Shown here: positions 34,667 through 45,459 of the stretch, in pieces
Layout: every line of letters begins with the position of its first letter
Numbering within the stretch: position 1 is the stretch's first letter
Source: Papaver somniferum
Lineage: Eukaryota > Streptophyta > Magnoliopsida > Ranunculales > Papaveraceae
Reading direction: 5' to 3'
DNA length: 64,000 nt
Assembly: GCF_003573695.1 (NCBI RefSeq)
Contig: NC_039359.1
Span: 120,411,849-120,475,848, forward strand
Position numbers and translations under genes: made by a program
Notes under the pieces: generated by a model
Seen by the model: only the letters and a program-made list of their open reading frames with translations
Databases searched by the model: none
What the model was told of the DNA's origin: nothing

Positions 34667-37491
34667 TGAAAAGACGACGGTACCCAAATATACCTCAATC
34701 TAAAACTTTTCCACCTATAAGTCCTTTCTCCGAAAGTGATTGTCTATGGACTGAGTCGAGATAATACAACAAATAGGTTCAGACTTCGTGTGATCGTCTA
34801 TGGATATGAGATCGGGACAATACAACAATGAACTATGTTTACTTGATAAAAGGTTCGGACTTAACCAAACACAATAAGATTGCTTATTAAGTAAATAGAA
34901 ACTAACGTTTATGTAATTTACTTTAAATTATAATAACAACAGTTATAATTGCAGAAAATAAAAGTAAATGACATGGAAAGATTTTGTTAACGAGGAAACC
35001 ACAAATGCAGAAAAATCCCCGGACCTTGTCCAGAATTGAATACTCTCGGGATTAAGCCGCTATACAAAATCAAACCAAATTCGTATATTTGAGACTAAGC
35101 AACTAAACCTATAGTTCACCTAGTTCTGTTTGTATTCCCACGCCTCCGAACTGTAATAAGTCACGTACTGGGAACAATTCCTTTGGTTCGTATTCGAAAC
35201 AGTAAAGGAACAACAAATCTGTTTGGTATCAACTCTTTTCAACCAAGTGATATGAGTTCCACAAAGTCTCTTCTGTTTATCTCAATAAACTCCTTCGTAA
35301 GGTTCTTAGATCTATCTTATTATCAACTACCGAAGTAATTGTTAATATTTTGCAATCAATACTTTTAACCATAAAAAATTGTATTGATGCTGATCTACAC
35401 AACTAATCAATCTAATCTACCACAAGGATAAACTGATTATAATTGGATCCTCTTTTACCGAAACAAGTATTGTGCACACCAAAGATTATGAATCCCAAAT
35501 CAGAAATCTTCAATGTCTTCTTTGTCTTCAAATCTTCTTAGATCTTCAGTAAACACCTGCACACAATCAACTTGAATCTCTTGTGATCAATCGCGCACAG
35601 AACGAATTCTGTTAACAACGCATTATCACAAGACGTCTTTAGATCTACAAACAGTCTAAAGATCCCCGTCGAAACGTCGATCTAGTTTGAGTGAATCTTA
35701 TATCAGAAGACAAGATTCTCAAGCATAAACAAACTAGGTGCAATTAAAGTTCAACTACCGTCAGTCAATCAAATCAATCGAAAACAAAAGATAAACCGCA
35801 ATTATCTAGTTTCCCACCAACGGTACTAATAGAGCTTCTCAATCCCAAAGAAGACTTTAAACTGAGCGGTCGTAAGATATTTCGCCTAATTAGGTTACTC
35901 TCCTCTCCGAATAGGCGGCTTCACCAGTACCAACACAACTGAGATAATTCTTGTTGTACGAGGATTAGTTTGCTCGAAATGCAAAATTTCATATTTATAG
36001 ACCAAGGAAGTTTGGACACCAAGAAATTTCCAAAACCGAAAATACTCTCAAGATATGCAATATATTCCAAATTCGGTTTCCATAATTCCTGGAAATGCTT
36101 TGTCCAAAATAATGACCGAAAATCTCTTGGAAAATCTCCAACTAGTAAATGCACATTACTAATTTTCATTTCCCTAAAATAAAATTAAAAACCTTAAATA
36201 AAAGATTCTCAATTTATTTTATTCGATCTGGGATTTTCTTCCTTTAGCTATTAAGGAATAACTTTGAACAATTAAAGATAAGCGTTACTGCACATCTTCA
36301 AAGTATGTCAACATCCCTACTTTGTAAGTCCTCTTTCATAATTACAATCTTGAAACCGATTTTCCACACTTCCAAACAAGTTTAGAATTGGTTCATCTGA
36401 CTTTCAAGAACTATGTGATTGCTCAAGAACACTCAACCACAAATCATGGGTTTAACGGTTCTACCAAAACAAGTTTCAGTTCTACCTCCATGTGAGTATT
36501 GTGCATAGTCACACTAGCTTTCCAAAATTCGGTTGACTAGGTACTAGGATCGGTTCCCACATATATATGGTATCTAACTTGTACTTGATGCACATGTCCA
36601 TAGGATTGGTTCCCCTTTGCCTAAAACCGTGTTGCATATGTCCATAGGATCGGTTCCCCTTTCTGCTAAAAACTTGTTTCACCTCATACAAGGATCGATT
36701 CCCCTTTGTGATAGGTTACACCTCTTACTAGGATCGGTTCCCATTTACCCAGAGTTGGTCATACCAATAACACAAAATCGATCATACTATCTCAGGTGAT
36801 TACTTAAGATCGATTTCACTAATAAAAGTCATACCAATACAAAAGTCAGGCCTTTGTGAATAGTTTTACCAAGAACATAAACAAGTCATGAGCGGTTATA
36901 CTAATCACACATATTGGTAGTTCAAAATATACGCAATGAAAAACAATACCAATAATGCCTGGCGATTTCTCTTTCAATTCAAAAAACAAGTTCATGAATT
37001 TACTTCCTTAAAACAAATCTAAAACATTGTTTCCTAGGATGAAATCTTTACCTTATACCCATACATAATCACAATAGCATTCAAATGATTATGTCGATGT
37101 CTTATCTACAAAGTTTAATGGTTAAGCAATGAACCTCGTATTGTATTCCTTAATACTATGTCTAACTAGAGCATAATCATTCATGCTTCGAAGTTTTGTT
37201 TTCAATATGCACGACCTGAAAGATACGTTAGGGAATGAAATAGTTCAAGTCAAATATCACTAACCTCAAGTGGAAGGATGATGTTGTCGTTGTAGCTCCT
37301 TACTTCTTCACTTCTTCAAGTCTTCGCAATACTTGTAATGTCTCATATCCTAATACTTTCAAGCTAACCTATCCGAAGTTGACTCTAGTACATAATCAAG
37401 CGACTCTTAAATGAGTTTTGTCTCACTAAAATATGACAACCAAACTTGACATACCAACGCTTTGTGGGTTCAACCGAGATATGCTCTAACA
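34667..37491 (-). repeat. Solo Sirevirus-like LTR, minus orientation
   Basis: Read on the minus strand it starts TGTTAGAGCATATCTCGG at 37491 and ends in CA at 34667. It shares with S1 the conserved block gttaacgaggaaaccacaaa (34988-35010) and cctccgaactg/ccgctat motifs. No internal region adjoins it, so it is a solo LTR, normally the product of LTR-LTR recombination. Flanking pentamers are atacc and atatc, one mismatch. A minus-strand TATA box (tataaatatg) lies near 35990-36000. U3 carries five ggatcggttccc repeats at 36546-36738. Confidence 0.78.
36546..36738. repeat. aggatcggttccc array in solo LTR U3
   Basis: Five copies, spaced about 35-65 bp, each with ctaggat/cataggat before and ccttt or similar after. 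It occupies the same relative place as the ttcgcggact array of S1 and the gtacgcatac array of S2. Confidence 0.85.
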
Positions 37492-38211
37492 ATATCAATA
37501 CCCTTCTGCAACCAAATTTGTTTCAAAATCACTTCAGTAGCTTTACAGCTGAGTTTCACCATGTCTTATATCTAGCATGGTGATGCATCCCAGTTAACAA
37601 ACCAACTTCAAATCTCCTTGAATCTGAGCAGTGGTAGACAGTTCAATCTAGATGATGTTATCCCTTCTAGGTTCCAGAACAATCAAGATCTCTGGCCAAG
37701 CTGTCTGTTAGGTAGATTCACAAAACCAGTTGCTAGGAACAACTGAAATGTTAGAAATGCATTACTTTTTCAATTGAAGATTCAAGGTGAACTATCTGTA
37801 GAAATGGTTAGTGAGTGGTTTTACCTAGTTAGATTTGAAAGACAAAATGAGATGCATAGAGTCCTAGCCATTGCAAGTAGGGTAATTTATGGTGACTTAT
37901 TCTATATTAGAAAATGGGAGAGGACTGGGGACTTTGCAACCTTGAATTCTTCTGAAGAAATGTTTTTCATTACAATCCACAACCTAACACCATCTCAAGT
38001 AAATAGTGACAATCCGAGAAGATACTTGGCTTGTATGGGAGATATTACTTCATTCTCCTATCCAGAAAGGAAAGCCAATGTGAGTTTTTCCATTACAGTA
38101 GAGAAAATATTAGGTTTAAGCAACCTCTAAGATTCAGTGTGGGCAGAAAATGAGTTGGGGTATCCCAATGACATAAACTTCCAATTTCATCACTTCCCCA
38201 ACAATTTTTGT

Positions 38212-38625
38212 GGCTTTTGTAACCTCATTGGTCATAAGATTCAATTCTGTTAACATTTTGCTTTTGCCCAACAACAAGCTGAGGAGCAACTAGGTACAAC
38301 TGATGCCATACTAGCTTCCATGCAACAGATTGATGCACATCAACAAGAACCTTCCATGATTCAGCAAATGGTGGAACAAGAAATGCATTAAGATATGCAG
38401 TTTTCATAAAACAACCTTGGCTTTTGTAACCTCATTGGTCATAAGATTCAAGACTGTGAACATTTTGCTTTTTCCAAACAACAAGCTGAGGAGAAACAAG
38501 CTGCAACTAATGCCATACTAGCTTCCATGCAACAGATTGATGCACAACAACAAGAACCTGCCATGATTCAGCAAATGGTGGAACAAGAAATGCATTAAGA
38601 CATGCAGTTTTCAAAAAACAACATT
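38212..38625 (+). repeat. 207-bp tandem duplication inside LINE ORF1
   Basis: ggcttttgtaacctcattgg begins at 38212 and again at 38419. Both copies run through ttccatgcaacagattgatgc and end gaaatgcattaaga. The duplication repeats the zinc knuckle and the Gln-rich stretch after it. Confidence 0.93.
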
Positions 38626-39187
38626 GCCAGTTCAGACTCAATACAAGCAGCATCTGAGGTAACATGTACTGAATATTTTAAACAAATTGAAGATGAGACT
38701 ATTAACCATGGTAGTGGTAAACTGCGTGTTCATTGTCCTGATGAAGCAACACCTCCAAATACTTTAAATGTTTCTGCATCTCCTTTTTACACTAATATGT
38801 GTGTGAAATCAGACATTTACATGTGGAAAGTAATTCATAAGAGGAATAGGCCTTGTCAGATGTTTAATGAAACTGATTTTTGGGGTGAAGCTAGTTCTTC
38901 TCATTAGATACCAGAAAATGGCACTGCCAACTTCAGAAATTGGAGCCTCATGCAATCCTACTTCCACTGGGATTTGCCAATGCCAGCTGCCAAAAAGCCA
39001 AAAATCACTGAAGTCATTGCTGAAGAGCAGAGGACTAAAGATGCAAAGGACATTTATGTCAGTGAAGATAATGTCAATATTAATACATATCCTCATCAGT
39101 GGTATAAAGGAAAAGCATCTGGGGAAACCAAGCTGATAAAGACCCAAAATCAAACGGCAAACAGGTTGCAAGAAATGACAGTTAGTC

Positions 39188-39192
39188 ATATT
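39188..39192 (+). repeat. Target-site duplication of S1, left copy (atatt)
   Basis: Identical to 47813-47817 at the other end of S1. Confidence 0.9.
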
Positions 39193-41532
39193 TGAAAAAA
39201 CGGGGGTTTAACAACCACACCCAATATTTCGCTTAGCAATTTGTATGGACAAACTCCAATATACTTTCTAGAGAATCAACTAGACAGTCAGACTCAATCT
39301 AGATAAAAATTATATCAAAGAGTTTATATCTCAATCTCTCGATTTGATATATACTCAAGCAAATAGAAATCTACGAGTCTTACTAGAGAGATAACTTGGA
39401 TGGTACCAAAGACCAATATCCAAGTGTCAATCAATTTAAATCAACAACCTAAAGGTCGGATATTCTAATTGATTGAACAACGCACAAACTGTATTATTTA
39501 AATTATATAAACAAATATAACGTGGAATAGAAATAACACAGACACCAGAATTTTGTTAACGAGGAAACCGCAAATGCAGAAAAACCCCGGGACCTAGTCC
39601 AGATTGCACACACACACTGTATTAAGCCGCTACAGACGCTAGCCTACTCCAAACTAACTTCGATCTGGACTGTAGTTGAACCCCAATCAATCTCACACTG
39701 ATCTAAGGTACAGTTATGCTCCTACACCTCTGATCCCAGCAGGTTACTACGCACTTGATTCCCTTAGCTGATCTCACCCACAACTAAGAGTTGTTATGAC
39801 CCAAAGTCAAAGACTTTAATAAACAAATATGTATCACACAGAAAAGTCTACGATAATAGATAAATCCGTCTCCCACGAATATACCTACGAGTTTTGTTCC
39901 GTCTTTTGATAAATCAAGGTGAACAAGAACCAATCAATAATACCAGACTTATATTCCCGAAGAACAACTCAATAATCTTAATCAACGCAGCGAAAAAGAT
40001 ATTGAGGAATCACAAACGATGAGACGAAGTTTGTTTGTGATTACTTTTTTTATCTTTCATATCAGAGATATGAATCTCAAGCCAATTATTACAATTGTAC
40101 TTGTACAATAGAAACAACAAGATCAGATCACACAACTACGATAAAAGTAGTATCGGTCTGGCTTCACAATCTCAATGAAGTCTTTAAGTCATTAACCTGG
40201 TTTAGAATAAGAAACCAAAGTTTAAAGGAGAATCGACTCTAGCTTAGCACAACTAGTATCACACAGAATGTGTGGGGATTAGGTTTCCCAGTTGCTAGAG
40301 GTCTCCCTTATATACACTTTCAAATCAGGGTTTGCAATCAATGTTAGCTTAGTAACAAAGCATTCAATATTCACCATTAGATGAAAACCTGATTAGATTC
40401 AAGCTAATATTTCTCAACCGTTAGATCGAAAACTTAGCTTGTCACACACAAATGAAATGTCCAATTTTGGGTTTATGAACCGTACGCGAACATTAACATT
40501 TGTTGGTTCAACAAGTCAACCAAAAGATTATCCATATGATTACTCTCATATCAACCTTATTCTTCTTCACCATAACTAGTTCAAATGACTCAAATGAACT
40601 AGTTAGAGAGTTGTTCAATTGCAAGGAAATCTTATGTAACTATACAAGACACATTTGAAGCAAAATCGGTTTTATTCGCTCGAATCGGTTCATGAACTTT
40701 ACAGCCACGGTTTACAAAAGAATTCCTTAGTTTATTTAAATATTAGTTCAAGAACAACCGATTTTAAATACTACCTGCTCAAGTTCGCGGACTGGGTTCG
40801 TGGACTTAAGCTCATGGAAGGAGTTCACAAACTCCAGCAGAAATTCTCGGGTCGAGAACTTCTGCCAGTTTAGTTCGCGGACTTGGCTCACGCCACTTCC
40901 ATTTCTCTTGATCAACAAAGTTCGCAAACTTTGGTTCAAGGAATAAGACTTATGCATATATGTGTTTCCACAACAATGCTTATATCCACCAATGGTTATG
41001 TAATCTAAACTCTCATTTCAATCATTGAAACATTTTCAGAGAACGTTATATAGTCGTTATTCACAAACCATTTTTTGTCAGAGCAATTTTCAAAGTGATT
41101 GAAACATAACATGACTTTCGTCACTTGGTAAAGATGAATTCGGCTAAAGCAAAAGCTTACCAACACACATTTCGTGAAATAGATAGGAGAGATAAACTCA
41201 GCTCGAAATAGCAAATGTGTATAATGAAAGTCTATATATCAAAACGACTTTTGTCTCAAGAGTAGGAGATATAGTAAGTAGACTTTTGAGTGACCGATAA
41301 GTTCAAGTCTCCACATACCTTTTAGTCGATGAAGATCCACCAGTTCCTTGAGTAGTCCTTCGTCTTGTATGATGATTGCCATGGAGTCTTAAGCTCAACT
41401 ACACTTTCTATCCTAATCCAAGACCTTAGCTCTAATAGGCTAGTAATCAAGACTTATAGTTTTGATCAATAATATTGACAAACATGCTTGAGATAACAAC
41501 GCATGCGAGTTCAACCGAGCAATGCTCTAACA
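39193..41532 (-). repeat. S1 3' LTR
   Basis: On the minus strand begins TGTTAGAGCATTGCTCGG (41532) and ends in CA at 39193. TATA box tatataagg on the minus strand at 40306-40314. U3 array of gttcgcggact-like words at 40783-40930. Confidence 0.92.
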
Positions 41533-41544
41533 ATCTCCCCCTTT
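41533..41544 (-). other. S1 polypurine tract
   Basis: On the minus strand aaagggggagat directly precedes the LTR TG, the form typical of Sireviruses (family knowledge). Related tracts lie at 41844-41855, 41881-41892, 41942-41956 and 42181-42195. Confidence 0.85.
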
Positions 41545-43185
41545 GTCAATTTTAGTGGCAAAACTATTAGTACATATGGAATACAAAAAATAAATACATT
41601 AACTTTTGTATCTTCTATTCCACATGCCTAATCTTCAACATTACTCGAAATCTTCGTCACTTCCAAGTACTCCAATGATCCCAAAGGTTGTAAGTGTAGC
41701 ATCATCGTTATTGAAAATCCGTAGCTATAACAACAAGAAAACAATAGTTCTCAATCATTGTTATACAGTGTCATATTATCATTATACATCGTCAAAGTTC
41801 AATTGTATCACAACTTCAACAACAATACTATAGTGATATGTATCACTCCCCCTTAGTCAATACTCCATCTCACATGGAAACCACTCCCCCTTACATAATG
41901 ATCCGAAAACCATATGTATTTGTAGTGTGAACTACATATTAATTCTCCCCATTTTTGTCAATAAAATTGGCAAAGGTACAAGAACGAGATCCTAATGAAA
42001 CTTCCGAAAGAGACATTTCATGACCAGAAGAAAGAACACACATCATCTTATTTAGATGCAATCATAAATCCGAAGATAAATGCATTCATCAAGGAGATAA
42101 AGATACAAGATAACCTCTATAATATTCCACAGTCTCACTCCCCACAAAGATTTGGCAATTAAGCGCAAGTTCAAAAAGAACTCTCCCCCATAAAATGTCA
42201 TTCCCAAGGGAACAACAAGAGCGACCTTAATTTCGAAAGAAAAGAAGGATTTCTTTGGACATAACAAATCACATAAAGTATGAATTTGAATCCAAAATGT
42301 TAAATTAACCACAAGAAGTTCATGATTAATTTAACCGAAATGCTCAACACAAGTAAACTTATGGAGACTTAAGAGCGCTCAATTAGATTAATCACAAGTA
42401 AACCCATAATTAATCTAATTGAAATACACAACCAAATTAACCACAAAAGTAATCAATTTAATTGGTCATACTCACATAAGAGAGTCTATGGAGCAATGCC
42501 TAAGTTAATCATGAAAACAATCAACCCAGTCATGAATGCTCAAACATAAGAAGACTTATGGAGTCATAACTAAATAACCAAACAAGATGATTAATTTAGT
42601 TCAAAATGCTCGACATAAAGTACCTTACGGAACAACAACAAAGCTAATCATAAAAATAATCAACTTGGTTGTTTCGTGCTCAACATAAGACACATTACGG
42701 ACCCACACAGTAATACATAAAATATGGATCAGGGAAGATCAATTACTACGGAATATACAAGAATTCATTCTATTTTCCATCACTATTTGCATAATGATAT
42801 TTAATAGACATAATCCTTGCAAACAAAACATTTTAACCTATATTCCATCAATAAATGAAAATATAGGCTTAACTTTTGTATTTGTCAAAAGTCCATTCAT
42901 TCTTTCATCAATACATGCATATCAATTCATGAACGACTTTACTTTTAACAAGATATGGGACAATCAAGTTCACGGATGTAAACACACATATCCCATAACA
43001 ATATTGCAATATAAAACCATAAAGATTAATACTGCAAAAATCATCTTCCAAACAATTTAGAATTCAAACCAATAAATCTAAAAACACGAAGATGAAAACA
43101 TTGGACATAGCTATGTGTAATCACAATAATGGTTATTCCAACCTCTTGTTATTCTTCTAAAAAAAACAGAAATATAGAAGATTTA
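41545..43185 (-). other. S1 3' non-coding region
   Basis: Holds four extra polypurine-like tracts. 42340-42700 holds about four degenerate repeats of roughly 100 bp, each with a gctcaacataag-like word followed by cttatgga or ttacgga. No coding region recognised. Confidence 0.6.
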
Positions 43186-43527
43186 CTAGATGATAAGACC
43201 TTTGAAGAATTCTTTATCGTCCCCGAACTCCTTGTCGTCAACAACCATTGGAACATAAGGTTCATTAAGGTAGGAGTTTATATCAATAAACCTTCTTTGC
43301 TGATGTTGTCGAACCAGGGCCTTCTGAATCTCATGAGTCTTATACACAAAAGCCTTTATTTGTTGAATCTCCTTTCGCATCTCCTTCAACACTTCAAGAA
43401 CATTGGAAAACTTCTGAGAATTTGAAGAAACGGCTCTTGGCTTCCTCACATTCCTTCTTTTTCTTTTCAATGTCGGAGCTAACAGAGATTTTTCTTTTTC
43501 CTTCATGATTGATGGCTTAACAATCAT
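43186..43527 (-). pseudogene. S1 small downstream frame, basic and coiled coil
   Basis: Open for 113 codons on the minus strand. A basic stretch (LKRKRRNVRKPR, residues about 20-31) is followed by a probable coiled coil (VLEVLKEMRKEIQQIKAFV) and a C-terminus rich in Asp, Glu and Phe. It follows the gag remnant in the same direction. I do not recognise the family. It could be the leftover 3' end of a longer element protein or a passenger frame. Confidence 0.4.
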
Positions 43528-43768
43528 ATTAACATCTTTTCAATCAGAAGTTTGTGAGAGGAAATCACAAATTGCTTAACAAGTAGTCTTGAGATAAAAA
43601 GAAGTCACAGTGAAGGAAAACAGGAATGTATGATTTCGAAACCTTTAACTAGGTTCGTACACGATCAACTCTTGACCCTATGAAGAGTAGAATTGTCGAT
43701 AGTACCCTTTCTTTTGTTTTTGATAGACCAAACGAAGAAAAACTAAGAAAAGAAAAAAAAAACTTTTC

Positions 43769-45393
43769 TTAAAGCCTGAGTAATATAAAATCATTGTCTC
43801 TTTTGATCAGGCACATGAGACAAGATTTCCAAATCAACACAATTGCGTTGTGGTGAACAACAATTTGTCCACCATTTTCCTCTTGAAAGGAATCCTCAGA
43901 CTTCTGTCTATCAAACCGACTCGACCATATTTTATTCTCTAATGGTCTTGGTTTATCCTTGGAAACTAACTTCTTAGACGAAAATAAGATCCTACATACC
44001 TCAGCGGTCTTCTGAGCAAGTTTAAGCTTCCTTGATAAATGATTTGATCTTCGTTGAAGTTTGTTGACGTATCTCAATTGGTGTTTATACTTGTAACACC
44101 TTGAAAGTTCATGAACCTTTAGAGAACAATACGAACACGCCAAACTAGGATAAAAATCAGGTTTCTGAGATGTGCACGCAGCTAGATACATGATGGAACC
44201 TGAACATTGCAAACAGAGTTTCCAAGAAATGGGTCAATTTTTTCTTCCATATTAGTTGGATTATCTTCTGAAAGAATATTGAAATTGATGTATGTATTGC
44301 TACAGTTATCAAAATCAATATTTTCACCAAGAAGTGCAACACTTGATTTCTCGTCTTTATTAAAATCATAGTTGTCAGACATTTCATCAAGAGTTGCAGC
44401 AAGACCTTTGTTCCTAGTGTATTTTCTACGATTTTGGCACTCGTTTGCAAAATGACCAAATCCTTTACACTTAAAGCACTGAGGCATATCCTCATCATCA
44501 GTTTCATCTGTTTCCCTGTTTTTAGGAGGAATACAATTATGAGTTTTAACTGATGCTTTAGGCTTATCTCTGGAGAACCGTTTACTTCTTTTCAACAGAA
44601 GATATTTAAACTGTCTTGTGATCATCGAGACTGACTTGTCAATATCTTCATCTGATAAATCTGTCTCAGAATGATCATCTTCAGAGATATACACTTTTTT
44701 ACTCTTATCAAGTAATTTAGTGTCCTTTTGTTCTTTGAACACAACATCCTTAGTTTTGGATGAATGTTTGTGATCAAAGATCTTAAGCTTCCCAACCAGC
44801 ATATTTCTGGAAAGATTATCAAGGTTATTTCCCTCAACGATGGCATGCTTCTTAGAATCGTATCTAGATGGCAGCGATCTGAGAATTTTCATCACAATGT
44901 CCTTTTCAGGAATAGTCTTACCCAATGCAAAAGATGCATTAACAATTTCAGACACTTTGTGATTAAACTCATCAAATGTTTCTTCATCTGCCATACGAAG
45001 GTTTTCCCAATCAGAATTAAGGTTTTAAAGCCTAGCTTCCTTTTCACTAGAGTTACCTTCGAATACGGTTTCCAAGATATCCCAAGCTTCTTGCGACTTA
45101 GTGCAATTAGTCACATGGTGCTGAAGATTTGGGGTAATGGCATGTATGATCGTATTTAAACCATCGGATTTTTGCTTTGCAGCAAGTATCTCAGCAGGTA
45201 TGTATTCACCAATAGGTTTGGGAACGTTTACATCTCCAACTGCCGCAATGGGAGGATCATAACCATTAACAACATATACCCATGATTGAAAATCACGCGC
45301 TTGAAGAAAAGCTCGCATATCAATTTTCCACCATAAGTAATTAGATCCATCGAAGACTAGTGGTACGTTAATAGAGATAACATCTCTGTCCAT
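43769..45393 (-). pseudogene. gag: S1 gag (Sirevirus type), one stop and one frameshift
   Basis: Capsid/nucleocapsid protein. It starts at the first ATG (45393) with VPLVFDGSNYLWWKIDMRAF, the usual copia Gag opening. The UBN2-like part follows (KSQEAWDILETVFEG). A TAA near 45028 interrupts, but the frame continues (MADEETFDEFNHKVSEIVN, then KILRSLPSRYDSK). The CCHC knuckle is C-FK-C-KGFG-H-FANE-C near 44440-44490. A frameshift near 44200 moves the C-terminal part to 43769-44212, which has a second Cys cluster (ACSYCSLKVHELSRC) and a Lys/Arg-rich coil. Order and motifs match Sirevirus Gag; no pol follows. Confidence 0.86.
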
Positions 45394-45444
45394 AGAGTCA
45401 GATCGCTACAAACACAGACTTGTGAGGTCTTGAACGTGTTTGCC

Positions 45445-45457
45445 TGCTCTGATACCT
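45445..45457 (-). other. S1 primer binding site, Met-tRNA type
   Basis: On the minus strand aggtatcagagca lies two bases after the end of the 5' LTR. It is close to the initiator Met-tRNA site used by most copia elements. Confidence 0.85.
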
Positions 45458-45459
45458 AT

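Larger units (their letters stand above)
37500..39192 (+). pseudogene. LINE ORF1 (Gag-like, DUF4283 plus zinc knuckle)
   Basis: RNA-binding ORF1 protein of a plant LINE. 37690-38130 matches the N-terminal DUF4283-like domain (WFYLVRFERQNEMHRVL, then IRKWERTGDF and FFITIHNLTP). A CCHC knuckle, C-GF-C-NLIG-H-KIQF-C, follows at 38209-38250, and a second near-copy at about 38418-38460 results from a 207-bp tandem duplication. The tail to 39192 is acidic and low in complexity. There are stops after the first domain, after each knuckle and near 38905. The frame is interrupted by S1 at 39193. The LINE continues after 47818, and its ORF2 starts at 50137. The true start is upstream of 37750 and unclear, possibly lost at the solo LTR. 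Confidence 0.78.

Noticed and set aside
37774..38130. Stand-alone host protein of 118 residues
   Set aside because: Its domain and the following CCHC knuckle identify it as LINE ORF1.
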